From: Methylophaga sp.
Lineage (GTDB): Bacteria; Pseudomonadota; Gammaproteobacteria; Nitrosococcales; Methylophagaceae
Length of the DNA: 38,694 nt
Direction of reading: 5' to 3'
NCBI RefSeq assembly: GCF_030651745.1
Contig: NZ_JAUSCC010000063.1
Coordinates: 1-38,694 of the forward strand
Part shown: positions 8,232 to 17,395 of the stretch, piece after piece
Numbering within the stretch: the first letter of the stretch is position 1
Layout: each line of letters starts with the position of its first letter
The notes under the pieces: generated by a model
What the model saw: the letters and a program-made list of their open reading frames with translations, nothing else
What the model was told of the DNA's origin: nothing
The model's database searches: none
Position numbers and translations under genes: made by a program

Positions 8232-9920
8232 ATGGAAAATGCACCCGCTACCAAAATAAACACATTTGCTGCCAACACACCGTTGGCGGTGATGCAGAAT
8301 AATATTTCCCGTCAGCCAATCACTAAACAGATCATGTTTTTACTGGCTATTGCTGCCAGTATCGCTGTGGGCGGGTATATTTTTATGTGGTCGCAAACAC
8401 CTTCATATCAGGTGTTGTTTTCAGGGATGGAAGCACAGGAATCCTCAGAGGTTGCTACTGTATTACAGCAGATGAAAATCAATTATAAACTGGACCCAAC
8501 TTCAGGAGCATTGCTGGTTCCAGCTGCGGATGTGCAAGGTTTACGCTTACGCCTGGCGGCAGAAGGATTGCCACGCAGCAGTGCTCAAGGCATGGAGATC
8601 CTCAGTCAGGAACAAGGTTTTGGCACCAGCCAGTTTATTGAGCAAGCACGTTATCAGCGGGCTATGGAACAGGAACTGGCCCGCTCTGTATCAGAATTAC
8701 AGAATGTCCGTAGCGCCCGCGTACATTTGGCCATTCCAAAACAATCTGTATTTGTTCGTGAACGTAAACCGCCTACAGCATCCGTTGTAGTTAATCTTTA
8801 CGCAGGCAGAACATTGGAGCGTGGGCATATCGCGGCAATTACCCATATGGTGGCTGCCAGCGTACCGAATATGAAAAGCTTGGATGTAACCGTAGTCGAT
8901 CAGCGCGGTAATTTGCTCAGTCAGCCAGAACGCAGCAGCAGTATGGCGTTAAGTGATACACAGCTTGAGTTTACCCAGAAGCTGGAACAGTTGTATATCA
9001 GTCGTATCGAAGATATTTTAACGCCTATCGTTGGTATGAACGGGGTGCGGGCACAGGTTGTGGCTGATGTAGACTTTACTGTTACCGAACAAACACAGGA
9101 AAGTTACAACCCGGATCTGGCAGCCTTACGCAGCGAACAACTGGCAGAAGAAGAACGTGTCGGTGGACTGGGGCCGATGGGCATACCAGGTGCATTAACC
9201 AATCAACCTCCTGGTGGTGGTATTGCTCCGGAGCAAGCTGTTCAGGAAAATGTTGGGGCTGATGGTGAGGTAGTAACTAATACAGTGACTCCTGGCTCAA
9301 GTGCCCGCCGTAGTACTCGTAATTTCGAATTGGATCGCACTATCAGTCATAGTCGTCTCGCTCCGGGGTCTATCCGTAAGCTGAGTGTTGCAGTGCTGGT
9401 TGATGAACCGACTTCGGCAGATGCTGAAGGTAACGTGATCACCACGCCTTTGAGCGATGCACAAATGGCACGTATTAATACATTGGTCATGGATGCCATC
9501 GGTTTTAATATGGCTCGTGGCGATAGTTTAAATGTGGTCAGTGCGCCTTTCGTGACTCCTATCGAAGCTGAGCCCCTGCCTGCTATTCCATTATGGGAGC
9601 AGCCATGGGTTTGGGAAATCGGTAAACAGGTATTAGGTGCGCTGGTAGTGTTATTCCTGATTTTTGGTTTGATTCGTCCAGCCTTCAGAGATTTAAATAA
9701 ATCACCTGACAAACAGCTAGCGAATCAATCCGGTGATGCCGATGGCATGACTGCAGAGCAAGTTTTGGCTGCAAGTAGTAAAAACGGTGAAGATATTGCT
9801 AAACTGACGACTGGTTCTGAGCGCGTTGAACAGCATTTGACTAATATTCGTAGCTTAGTACAACAGGACCCTGCGCTAGTGGCGCAAGTGGTTAAAAACT
9901 GGGCAGCGAGTGATGCATAA
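8232..9920 (+). CDS. fliF: Flagellar MS-ring protein FliF
   Basis: Forms the membrane-supramembrane ring that seeds the basal body. The 562 residues match the family. The first membrane segment lies near 35-53 and the second near 460-480, flanking the periplasmic ring-building motifs. These include ARYQRAMEQELARSV and VRSARVHLAIPKQS. The cytoplasmic C-terminus, which binds FliG, ends in DPALVAQVVKNWA. The stop codon overlaps the fliG ATG by one base (TAATG), so the two are probably translationally coupled. Confidence 0.96.
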   Translation: MENAPATKINTFAANTPLAVMQNNISRQPITKQIMFLLAIAASIAVGGYIFMWSQTPSYQVLFSGMEAQESSEVATVLQQMKINYKLDPTSGALLVPAADVQGLRLRLAAEGLPRSSAQGMEILSQEQGFGTSQFIEQARYQRAMEQELARSVSELQNVRSARVHLAIPKQSVFVRERKPPTASVVVNLYAGRTLERGHIAAITHMVAASVPNMKSLDVTVVDQRGNLLSQPERSSSMALSDTQLEFTQKLEQLYISRIEDILTPIVGMNGVRAQVVADVDFTVTEQTQESYNPDLAALRSEQLAEEERVGGLGPMGIPGALTNQPPGGGIAPEQAVQENVGADGEVVTNTVTPGSSARRSTRNFELDRTISHSRLAPGSIRKLSVAVLVDEPTSADAEGNVITTPLSDAQMARINTLVMDAIGFNMARGDSLNVVSAPFVTPIEAEPLPAIPLWEQPWVWEIGKQVLGALVVLFLIFGLIRPAFRDLNKSPDKQLANQSGDADGMTAEQVLAASSKNGEDIAKLTTGSERVEQHLTNIRSLVQQDPALVAQVVKNWAASDA

Positions 9921-10933
9921 TGGCCGAACAACCCCGTAAATTAACAGGTACTGAAAAAGCTGCTGTATTTCTCCGCTCTATCGGCGAGGAAGAGGCTGCC
10001 CAGGTGCTCAAGCATATGGGGCCCAAAGAAGTTCAGAAAATTGGTCAGGCTATGGCGACATTGACCAATGTAACGCGGGTTGAAGTTGAAACTGTTCTGG
10101 ACAACTTTGTCACTACCGTTGAACAAGAGACTGGCCTTGGAATAGGCTCCCATGATTATGTTCGTAAAATGCTGGTGGGGGCTTTGGGTGAAGAGCGTGC
10201 TGGGGGATTGCTGGACAGAATTCTTTCTGGTGGCAATACCAATGGCCTGGAACAGTTAAAATGGATGGATGCACGTGCTATCTATGAAGTGATCCGTCTG
10301 GAACATCCACAAATCATCGCGATAGTCTGTTCATTTCTGGATCCCGATCAAGCTGCTCAAGTATTGAGTATGTTCCCCGAACGTGATCAGGCAGCGATTC
10401 TGCTTCGCGTTGCAACTTTAGATGGTGTGCAACCCGCTGCCCTGAATGAACTCAATGAAATTCTCGAAAAACAATTCAGTGGCAACACCGGCGGGCAGAC
10501 AGCAACGGTTGGCGGACCTAAAACAGCAGCGGATATTCTCAACTTTGTTGAAGGCAGCCGTGAAGCCGCTATCATGGAAAAAATCAAAGAAGCAGAGCCG
10601 GATCTGGGGCAGAATATCGAAGATCTGATGTTTGTCTTTGATAATTTAATAGATGTTGATGATCGCGGTATGCAGACGTTGATGCGTGAGATTCAAACCG
10701 ATCAGTTACAACTGGCGCTCAAAGGTGCCGACGAAAATCTTAAAGAGAAATTTCTCAAAAATATGTCTCAACGTGCAGCAGAAATGCTACGTGATGATCT
10801 CGAGGCCATGGGACCCGTGCGTGTCAGCGATGTTGAAGCCGCACAAAAATCCATTTTGGCTACCGCACGGATGCTATCCGATAAAGGTGATATTGCTTTA
10901 GGAAGCGCTGGTGGCGGTGATGACTTCATCTGA
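9920..10933 (+). CDS. fliG: Flagellar motor switch protein FliG
   Basis: The rotor protein that interacts with the stator and, through FliM/FliN, with CheY-P. Length is 337 residues. The N-terminal FliF-binding part has EKAAVFLRSIGEEEAAQVL. The middle domain contains the EHPQ-type motif in LEHPQIIAIVCSFLDPD. The C-terminal charged torque helix lies in DLMFVFDNLIDVDDRGMQTL, with the motor residues spaced as expected. The protein ends in GGGDDFI. fliH begins inside its last codons. Confidence 0.96.
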   Translation: MAEQPRKLTGTEKAAVFLRSIGEEEAAQVLKHMGPKEVQKIGQAMATLTNVTRVEVETVLDNFVTTVEQETGLGIGSHDYVRKMLVGALGEERAGGLLDRILSGGNTNGLEQLKWMDARAIYEVIRLEHPQIIAIVCSFLDPDQAAQVLSMFPERDQAAILLRVATLDGVQPAALNELNEILEKQFSGNTGGQTATVGGPKTAADILNFVEGSREAAIMEKIKEAEPDLGQNIEDLMFVFDNLIDVDDRGMQTLMREIQTDQLQLALKGADENLKEKFLKNMSQRAAEMLRDDLEAMGPVRVSDVEAAQKSILATARMLSDKGDIALGSAGGGDDFI

Positions 10934-11606
10934 TGATCTTTTTACCACCCAGCATTCCAATGTTTTATCCGCCGAAGAATTAGCGAATGCCTATGAACGC
11001 TGGGAAGTCCCCCGCGTGGTATCTGTGTCAGATGTTGACGCTGAGAATGCTAATCCGTTAACGGTTGAAGCCATAGAAGCGGTTCAACAAGCCGCCCAGG
11101 AAGAAGGCTTTAAACTTGGCTATGATGAAGGCTTTCAACAAGGACAAGAGGCAGGATTGAAAGCCGGTGAAGCTGAGATTCTGCAACAAGCCCAACAATG
11201 GAAAGCGTTAATAGACAGTTTGCATACTCCACTTAAAGCAGTTGACACACTGGTTGAGCAGGATTTGCTCTCCATGCTCAGTCTGCTGGCGCGACAAATG
11301 ATTTATCAAGAAATTCGCCAGCGACCTGAGCTGGTGTTAACAGCAGTTCGTGAAGCGTTGGCAGTATTACCGGTCAGCGACCGTCAACTCAAGGTCTATC
11401 TGAATCCAGAAGATATGGAGCTGGTCAAAAACGGTTTGAAACTTGATGAGGATACCGGCTGGCAATGGTATGAAGATCCATTGGTTAGCCGCGGCGGTGC
11501 AAAATTAGTGACCGCAGATACTACCATTGATGCCACTGTAGAAACACGACTCAATAATTTGATATCTCGCTTATTGAGCCAAGAAAACCAGCATGAATCC
11601 AGCTGA
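10911..11606 (+). CDS. fliH: Flagellar export ATPase regulator FliH
   Basis: Binds FliI and docks it at the export gate. About 231 residues. The central segment has Gly-rich heptads ([21 protein letters not shown]), the GxxxG repeat pattern typical of FliH, followed by the conserved C-terminal domain with VRGGAKL-like residues ([18 protein letters not shown]). The start is uncertain: GTG at 10911 is 7 bases after AGGA (10900-10903), while ATG at 10920 lies further away. Both overlap the fliG end. It overlaps fliI by 14 bases. Confidence 0.9.
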   Translation: MAVMTSSDDLFTTQHSNVLSAEELANAYERWEVPRVVSVSDVDAENANPLTVEAIEAVQQAAQEEGFKLGYDEGFQQGQEAGLKAGEAEILQQAQQWKALIDSLHTPLKAVDTLVEQDLLSMLSLLARQMIYQEIRQRPELVLTAVREALAVLPVSDRQLKVYLNPEDMELVKNGLKLDEDTGWQWYEDPLVSRGGAKLVTADTTIDATVETRLNNLISRLLSQENQHESS

Positions 11607-13011
11607 CCCATATAACCGTTCTCTGGCTTTGCAACAACGTATGCAACAGCATCGGGAGCGCTTGGCGGCAGATCATGAAACCCCGATTACCGTTGAGGGT
11701 CGATTAACCCGGATGGTAGGACTGACTTTGGAAGCTGTAGGGTTTCAGGCTTCTGTTGGTAGTCGCTGTGAAATCTATTCCCCTGGCCGCGAACCGGTAG
11801 AAGCAGAAGTCGTCGGCTTTCATGATGAAACACTTTATCTGATGCCTACAGGCAATATACGTGGTTTGGTGCCAAATGCCCGAGTTAGACCTATTCGCAG
11901 TGACTCACAAGTACCAGTCGGCGAAGCTCTATTGGGGCGAGTTGTGGACGGTGCCGGAAAACCATTGGATGGCCGTGGCCCGCTCAAAGTAAAAGATAAA
12001 GTTCCGTTGCATGGAAACATCGTCAACCCTTTGTCACGAGCGCCGGTAAGGCAGCACCTTGATGTCGGAGTTCGGACAATTAACGCCTTAATGACGGTTG
12101 GGCGTGGTCAACGTATGGGATTGTTTGCTGGTAGTGGTGTGGGCAAGAGTGTTTTGCTGGGCATGATGACCCGGTTCACCGAAGCAGATGTGATCGTTGT
12201 GGGACTGATTGGCGAACGGGGTCGGGAAGTAAAAGAATTTATCGAAGAGATCCTTGGCGAGGAGGGATTAAAACGAGCGGTAGTCGTGGCTTCACCAGCT
12301 GATCACTCACCATTGATGCGGTTGCATGGGGCCATGTTAGCCACCAGTATTGCTGAATATTTCCGCGATCAAGGTAAACAGGTTTTGTTGTTAATGGACT
12401 CGTTAACACGGTTTGCTCAGGCGCAGCGTGAAATTGCCTTAGCCGTTGGCGAACCCCCTGCGACCAAAGGTTATCCTCCTTCAGTGTTTTCATTATTACC
12501 GCAATTGGTGGAGCGTGCAGGTAACGGTGAAGTCGGCGGCGGGGCTATAACGGCAATTTATACCGTGCTTACTGAAGGTGATGATCAGCAGGATCCTGTG
12601 GCAGATGCGGCTCGTGCCATTCTGGATGGACATATCGTGTTATCCCGGCAGTTAGCAGAAGCCGGTCATTATCCAGCCATTGACGTTGAAGCTTCTATCA
12701 GTAGGGTTATGCCGCAGGTGGTGGATGCCAAACACTTACAACTTGCGCAACAATTCAAACAAATTTATGCCACTTATCGACAGAATCAGGATCTGATTAC
12801 CATTGGGGCATATCAGACTGGCAGCGATCGCCATATTGATGAGGCGATTAATCGTTTTCCGGCATTATCAGCAATGTTGAAACAGAACATGGATGTGGCG
12901 CATGATTGGAACAGCAGTCTCCAGGCATTACAAAAACTGTCTTTTGGTCAGATGAGCCATCAACCGCAATTAACCGGACAGCTGATGGCGGCGGAGCAGC
13001 GTAATTTCTAA
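11593..13011 (+). CDS. fliI: Flagellar export ATPase FliI
   Basis: A hexameric ATPase of the flagellar type III export apparatus, related to F1 beta. It has 472 residues. The nucleotide-binding motif is [15 protein letters not shown], the Walker B-like strand is [18 protein letters not shown], and [20 protein letters not shown] matches the family signature. The C-terminal helices include [10 protein letters not shown]. It overlaps fliH and precedes fliJ by 37 bases, in the normal gene order. Confidence 0.97.
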   Translation: MNPADPYNRSLALQQRMQQHRERLAADHETPITVEGRLTRMVGLTLEAVGFQASVGSRCEIYSPGREPVEAEVVGFHDETLYLMPTGNIRGLVPNARVRPIRSDSQVPVGEALLGRVVDGAGKPLDGRGPLKVKDKVPLHGNIVNPLSRAPVRQHLDVGVRTINALMTVGRGQRMGLFAGSGVGKSVLLGMMTRFTEADVIVVGLIGERGREVKEFIEEILGEEGLKRAVVVASPADHSPLMRLHGAMLATSIAEYFRDQGKQVLLLMDSLTRFAQAQREIALAVGEPPATKGYPPSVFSLLPQLVERAGNGEVGGGAITAIYTVLTEGDDQQDPVADAARAILDGHIVLSRQLAEAGHYPAIDVEASISRVMPQVVDAKHLQLAQQFKQIYATYRQNQDLITIGAYQTGSDRHIDEAINRFPALSAMLKQNMDVAHDWNSSLQALQKLSFGQMSHQPQLTGQLMAAEQRNF

Positions 13012-13048
13012 CACGGTTTAATGTGTTTCAAGTGGACGATAAAGTGAT

Positions 13049-13492
13049 ATGACTCGGGCAACTAAACTGATTCCAGTAATCGAAATGGCCGGTCGAGAAA
13101 CAGATAAGGCCATGCAAAGCCTTGTTCAGGCCAATAACGTTTTAGAGCACGAACGCAATCAGCTCAACGATTTATTGCGCTATCGGGAAGAATATCTACA
13201 ACAATTTCGCCAAGGAGATGCGTTGCAGATGAGTGCACGCAAAGCCATTGACTTAAGATCATTTCTAGCTCAGTTAGATCACGCAATTCGTTTGCAGCAA
13301 AGTCATGTTGAACGCTGTTTTGTTCAAACCCAACAACAGCAGCAGTTATGGCTGAAAGCCCGCAACAAACAACGTTCAATTGAATCTCTCAAAGAGCGTT
13401 ATCAAACAGAAGACGAGCAACGCCAGCAAAAACAGGAACAACGACTGGCCGATGAACATACCGCCATGCTCTGGGCACGCAAACATAAATAA
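13049..13492 (+). CDS. fliJ: Flagellar export chaperone/stalk protein FliJ
   Basis: A small, highly charged coiled-coil protein (147 residues) that inserts into the FliI ring like the F1 gamma subunit. The sequence is rich in Gln, Glu, Arg and Leu, with heptad spacing throughout. Motifs such as RNQLNDLLRYREEYLQQF resemble known FliJ proteins. Identification relies on coiled-coil character, size and its position after fliI. It ends the fliE operon; a sigma-54 site begins 5 bases after its stop. Confidence 0.9.
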   Translation: MTRATKLIPVIEMAGRETDKAMQSLVQANNVLEHERNQLNDLLRYREEYLQQFRQGDALQMSARKAIDLRSFLAQLDHAIRLQQSHVERCFVQTQQQQQLWLKARNKQRSIESLKERYQTEDEQRQQKQEQRLADEHTAMLWARKHK

Positions 13493-13496
13493 ACAC

Positions 13497-13512
13497 TGGC
13501 ATAGTCTCTGCA
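13497..13512 (+). promoter_or_regulatory. Sigma-54 promoter of the chemosensory module
   Basis: TGGCATAGTCTCTGCA matches TGGCAYRNNNNTTGCW with one mismatch and correct 10-bp spacing between GG (13498-13499) and GC (13510-13511). Transcription would begin near 13523, giving a leader of about 95 bases. It would place the STAS-CheY-CheA-CheW-ParA-globin genes in the flagellar regulon. Confidence 0.65.
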
Positions 13513-13528
13513 TTACCCCATAAAAAGT

Positions 13529-13584
13529 GGACAATATTTGTATTACTGCGGTTTTATACCGTTAGCAAGCGGAGATATTTGTCC
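13529..13584 (+). promoter_or_regulatory. Structured leader before the STAS gene
   Basis: GGACAA (13529-13534) can pair with TTGTCC (13579-13584). Inside that arch, CGGT (13549-13552) pairs with ACCG (13558-13561). The whole lies between the predicted transcription start and the first gene. It could be a regulatory RNA fold or an operator; no known riboswitch class is recognised. Confidence 0.3.
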
Positions 13585-13616
13585 TTAACTGGGGGCTGAA
13601 CGGCAAAAATTGTTAT

Positions 13617-13949
13617 GTGAAAACCAAAATGATGAATAAAACCATGACGACATTGGATTGTGGACAGCAGCTAAGCATTATCCAGCTTGAGCAATGGTAT
13701 TTGCGTTGTTTGAAAATAGTGCTCGCAGAAGAAAGTGTCTTGATCGATGTCAGCCGTATCCAAAAAATTGATACGGCAGCACTGCAATTACTTTATCAGT
13801 TCCATATACAGGCACAGCAGGTGGGAATTCAGGTGCTCTGGTCCGACATCAGTGAACACTTTCAGGATGCCATCAGCCTATCCGGATTGGTTTTTACGAT
13901 GGAGCATCAGGCTTCGTCAACAGGCATAAATGCAATGGAGAAAAACTAG
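13617..13949 (+). CDS. STAS-domain protein (anti-sigma antagonist-like)
   Basis: A 110-residue single-domain protein. Residues 10-105 fit a STAS fold: alternating strands and helices with VLIDVSRIQKIDTAALQLL, where the Thr/Ala pair stands at the position of the phosphorylatable Ser/Thr of SpoIIAA-type proteins. No partner anti-sigma kinase is encoded nearby. It starts the chemosensory run and ends one base before the CheY-like ATG. The start is unsure: GTG 13617 and ATGs at 13629 and 13632 are possible, none with a strong ribosome binding site. It may act as a scaffold or a phosphorylation target of the adjacent kinase; this is inference. Confidence 0.75.
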   Translation: MKTKMMNKTMTTLDCGQQLSIIQLEQWYLRCLKIVLAEESVLIDVSRIQKIDTAALQLLYQFHIQAQQVGIQVLWSDISEHFQDAISLSGLVFTMEHQASSTGINAMEKN

Positions 13950-13950
13950 A

Positions 13951-14313
13951 ATGGCCAGGATTTTAGTCGTGGATGACTCGCCTTCATTGAGACAAATGCT
14001 GCAAATTATTTTGCAAAATTCGGGTCACGATGTGATGTGCGCTGAGGATGGGAAACAGGCTATTGAAATGGTCTCAGAAGCACAGTTTGACATGATCTTA
14101 AGTGACTTTAATATGCCACAGCTGACGGGGCCTGAATTCATTTCGAAACTTCGTCAATTACCCCAGTATCGATTTACACCAGTCTTGCTGTTAACCACCG
14201 AAACGGACGAAGAGAAAAAACAGCTTGGCCGAGATGCCGGAGCCAGCGGTTGGCTGAAAAAGCCTTTTGATCCGGAACAGTTGGTGGTCACGGTTAATTC
14301 ATTGCTGAATTAA
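13951..14313 (+). CDS. CheY-like single-domain response regulator
   Basis: A stand-alone receiver domain of 120 residues. The acidic pair is Asp8/Asp9, the phosphoacceptor is Asp52 (LSDFNMP), the switch threonine is near residue 82 and the conserved lysine is in LKKPF (104). There is no output domain, so it acts by protein contact, probably phosphorylated by the CheA encoded next. Whether it binds the flagellar switch or another target such as the STAS protein cannot be told. The ATG at 13951 follows GGAG (13937-13940); an in-frame ATG at 13930 lies within the preceding gene. Confidence 0.9.
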   Translation: MARILVVDDSPSLRQMLQIILQNSGHDVMCAEDGKQAIEMVSEAQFDMILSDFNMPQLTGPEFISKLRQLPQYRFTPVLLLTTETDEEKKQLGRDAGASGWLKKPFDPEQLVVTVNSLLN

Positions 14314-14324
14314 TCTGGATACTG

Positions 14325-16214
14325 ATGATTCCTTCCTTATCTTCTGCATCGGCGGCTTTTCATGAAGAAGCGCTGGAAACGTTACGGCAAATTGAAGCGT
14401 GGGTCTTAACGTCACTGGAGACACCGTCAGCAGGAATGGATCAGCAACTGGAAACCTTGAGACTTTTACATTCTTTAAAAGGGACTGCCGCCAGTTTTGG
14501 GGATGAATCAATCGCTCAGGTTTGTCATGCCATAGAAAATGTTTTAGCTAATAAAACTCAGCTAACCGCCAAAGACAGTGAAGCATTGTTTATGGCAGTT
14601 GATTTTTGTCGACTCAGATTAAGTAACCCTCGGTTAACTGATGATGTCCCTGATGAGCAGCTGGATGATTGTCTCGCTAGATTGGATAGTCTGGCTGAGC
14701 ATAAGCACGTTTCAGTTAATACCAATAAAGATCAGGAATTAATTGGATCGGTTTGGCAAATTGATTTTGCACCCTATCCAGAATTTTTTGAAAATGGCCA
14801 TGATCCTTTGCGTATTATCAGGGCGCTGCGTACTTTAGGCCCGATAAAAGTCTCGGTATTTACCGAAAAACTGCCGGAATTTGCAGATTTTGATCCGTTC
14901 CAGTGCTATTTACGTTGGCAGATCACACTTAAAGCAGAGCTTGAATATAAACAGTTGACGGCTCAATTCGACTGGGTGAAGCACATCTGTGACGTATCGA
15001 TAGATATTTTGGCATTGCCTCAGCCCAAGCGGGTTATTGAGCCAAACCGTTATAAATTGAACGAGGCTAATCTGGAAGCTTTGCTTACGGTATCCCAAAA
15101 CTTACAATCCCAGTTACAACAGTCAACCGCCATTGCTCACCAGCTAAATCAGACCGATAAAACTCGTTTACTGCGACGTAACCATGCGATGAAGCGTCAG
15201 CAACAGCTGTTACAACAGCAATTGCTGCACATTGCTATGTGTCCGCTTGCTGATGCGTTTGCCAGGCTTCCCAGAATGGCTTTTGACTTGGCTAACAGGA
15301 CCGCTAAACCAGTGCAGCTGAAAATGGATATTGCTCCCATTGAATTGGATAGTTTCATTGTCAATTCGCTGATAGATCCGTTGACACATTTACTGCGCAA
15401 TGCGGTAGCACATGGAATTGAATCTGCTGAGCAGCGCCAACAACAAGGTAAACCCGTTACCAGTCAAATTCATATTACAGCTGAGCAAGTTGATGACTGG
15501 TTAGTGATTCGCTTTAGTGATGACGGTGCAGGGTTGGCCGAAGATAAAATCCTGGCCAAAGCCAAACAAATGGGGCTTCATGTTCAGGATTTATCTGATA
15601 AACAAAAAATCAGTGAATGGATTTTTCAATCAGGTTTTTCGACCTCTCAAGCAGTCGATGCTGTTTCCGGGAGAGGGGTTGGCTTGGATGTTGTTAAGCA
15701 ACATGTGACCGATTTGGCGGGGAACATTGAATTGGTTTCTAACCCAGGCAAAGGCTGTTGTTTTAATATCCAGATCCCTGTGTTGCAATCATTGATCGAT
15801 GTGCAGCTGATCCGCATAGATGATCAGACGCTCGCATTACCACTGATTAATTTAATCAATAGTTATTTATGGGATGAGAACCGGGTCGTTTGGCAGCAGG
15901 GCAAACGCTGGTTTGTTAGCGATGAGAATTATCACGTCCCATTGGTTGATATACGCAAATTTCTGCAATTGCCATATATGGAACGTGACCAACAGTCAGA
16001 TTCTATCGTGCTGGTTAATGTTGAAAAACGTTTTTTTGCACTACAGGTGGATAGTTTGGCGGAGCAGGTACAGTTGTTGGTTAAATCCTTGCGTCCGCAT
16101 TATCACCATGTAAATGGCATTAAAGGTATTGCGATATTACCTGACGGTGATTTGGCGTTATTGCTTGAACCGAACAAATTATTGATGTTGTTTGAAATGG
16201 TCGGTGACAAGTAA
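14325..16214 (+). CDS. cheA: Chemotaxis histidine kinase CheA
   Basis: Autophosphorylates on a histidine-phosphotransfer domain and passes phosphate to CheY-type receivers. 629 residues. P1 (about 10-125) has the site LLHSLKGTAASFG with His49. A P2-like region follows at about 140-230 (DPLRIIRALRTLG). A dimerisation segment at about 245-310 is unusually Gln-rich. The ATPase domain has its N-box near 353-365 (LTHLLRNAVAHGIES), DDGAG (399-403) and GRGVGLD (449-455). A CheW-like P5 domain runs from about 487 to the end. cheW follows after 2 bases. Its distance from the typical che operon suggests a dedicated second pathway. Confidence 0.93.
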   Translation: MIPSLSSASAAFHEEALETLRQIEAWVLTSLETPSAGMDQQLETLRLLHSLKGTAASFGDESIAQVCHAIENVLANKTQLTAKDSEALFMAVDFCRLRLSNPRLTDDVPDEQLDDCLARLDSLAEHKHVSVNTNKDQELIGSVWQIDFAPYPEFFENGHDPLRIIRALRTLGPIKVSVFTEKLPEFADFDPFQCYLRWQITLKAELEYKQLTAQFDWVKHICDVSIDILALPQPKRVIEPNRYKLNEANLEALLTVSQNLQSQLQQSTAIAHQLNQTDKTRLLRRNHAMKRQQQLLQQQLLHIAMCPLADAFARLPRMAFDLANRTAKPVQLKMDIAPIELDSFIVNSLIDPLTHLLRNAVAHGIESAEQRQQQGKPVTSQIHITAEQVDDWLVIRFSDDGAGLAEDKILAKAKQMGLHVQDLSDKQKISEWIFQSGFSTSQAVDAVSGRGVGLDVVKQHVTDLAGNIELVSNPGKGCCFNIQIPVLQSLIDVQLIRIDDQTLALPLINLINSYLWDENRVVWQQGKRWFVSDENYHVPLVDIRKFLQLPYMERDQQSDSIVLVNVEKRFFALQVDSLAEQVQLLVKSLRPHYHHVNGIKGIAILPDGDLALLLEPNKLLMLFEMVGDK

Positions 16215-16216
16215 AA

Positions 16217-16675
16217 ATGGCTCTGGAATCAAATTCAAATCAAGATATTTACCAAGTGATGATCCTCAATCACCAGCATTTTGCCGTTCCAGTTCAGAGT
16301 ATTGTCAGTGTGTTGCCACTGGAAAAAACTCTCAGTTTGCCCGACACACCAGATTGGCTAACGGGAGTTGTACATATTCGCAATGCAATAGTGCCCGTGC
16401 TTAACTTAAATTTGTTATTGAAAATGGACTCGATAGCTGATGAATCCGGGCATCCGTTACTTGTTTTATTACACCATCCGCAGGACTCTCAGCGTTGGCT
16501 GGCACTGTGCGTAAGCGATATCACTCAACTGATTGACACAAAAGAGTTGGATGGAATTGATTTCAGCTCATCGTTAAATCCATTGGTTAAACATGTCGTA
16601 GATATTGATTCACAACAACTGTATTTGCTTGATATCAGTAATTTATTTGAGCACTTAATGAGGGATAAAGGTTAA
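16217..16675 (+). CDS. cheW: CheW-like coupling protein
   Basis: A single CheW-fold domain of 152 residues that links receptors to CheA. The N-terminal strands include DIYQVMILNHQHFAVPVQSI, and WLTGVVHIRNAIVPVLNLNL is the canonical 'P.W..G....RG..VPVLDL' region, with Asn where Gly is usual (IRNAIV for IRGxxx). It lies between cheA and the ParA-like gene with gaps of 2-3 bases, implying one transcript. Confidence 0.9.
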   Translation: MALESNSNQDIYQVMILNHQHFAVPVQSIVSVLPLEKTLSLPDTPDWLTGVVHIRNAIVPVLNLNLLLKMDSIADESGHPLLVLLHHPQDSQRWLALCVSDITQLIDTKELDGIDFSSSLNPLVKHVVDIDSQQLYLLDISNLFEHLMRDKG

Positions 16676-16678
16676 TTA

Positions 16679-17395
16679 ATGGCGATGGATGGAGCAACAC
16701 GCATTATCGCTGTCATGAACCAGACGCATGATGTTGGTAAAACCACTATTACAGCAAATTTAGGGGTGATTCTGGCAGAAATGGGCTACCGGGTACTGAT
16801 GCTGGATTTGGATCCTCAAGCGGATTTAAGCCGTCAGTTTGAGGTACCGGAAACACAACCTGGCATGGATTGCTTGCTTAACGAGACAAGTCAGGCAAAA
16901 GAATTATTGCTGCCTTTAACCGAACGCCTCTCACTCATTGCAGCAGGCCCTGAGCTTGGCGTATTCGAGCAGCAAAAACACTCTGTTAAGCCGGGGTCAA
17001 AGCTGAAGCAATTACTTACTTCGACAATACAATCAGATGCAGATATTATTCTGATAGATTGTGCTGCGATATCAGGTTTATTAGGAACCAATGCAGTATT
17101 GGCAGCCACCGATATGTTAATTCCGGTTTCTGCAGAACATGGGGCTTTACGCGGAATGATAAAAATGTTGCCGGTATTACAACGCGTTTCAATGTTGAGA
17201 ACACAATCCTTACGGTTGTGGCTGTGTTTAAATAAATTGCCGGACGGTACTGATTTTGCCTATCAGTTCGGTAGTTTACTTACCCGGTATTTTCCGAAGC
17301 GAGTATTAAAAACGGTGATATACGACAATGAGTCTGCTAATCCTGCCGATTATCAATCTTTGGCAAATGACTTGCTGATGGGAAGAGCTGACTAA
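16679..17395 (+). CDS. ParA/MinD-family ATPase with an altered P-loop
   Basis: A 238-residue ParA-like ATPase. The fold is recognised from the N-terminal P-loop, the DLDPQAD motif (43-49) and a Walker B-like DIILIDCAA. The P-loop reads THDVGKTT (16-23) where the family has KGGxGKTT: the catalytic Lys21 is kept, but the signature lysine is replaced by Thr16. There is no N-terminal HTH, so it is not a plasmid ParA. In Rhodobacter, a ParA homologue (PpfA) positions cytoplasmic chemoreceptor clusters; a comparable job for the soluble receptor encoded next is my inference. Its stop overlaps the next ATG by one base. Confidence 0.85.
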   Translation: MAMDGATRIIAVMNQTHDVGKTTITANLGVILAEMGYRVLMLDLDPQADLSRQFEVPETQPGMDCLLNETSQAKELLLPLTERLSLIAAGPELGVFEQQKHSVKPGSKLKQLLTSTIQSDADIILIDCAAISGLLGTNAVLAATDMLIPVSAEHGALRGMIKMLPVLQRVSMLRTQSLRLWLCLNKLPDGTDFAYQFGSLLTRYFPKRVLKTVIYDNESANPADYQSLANDLLMGRAD

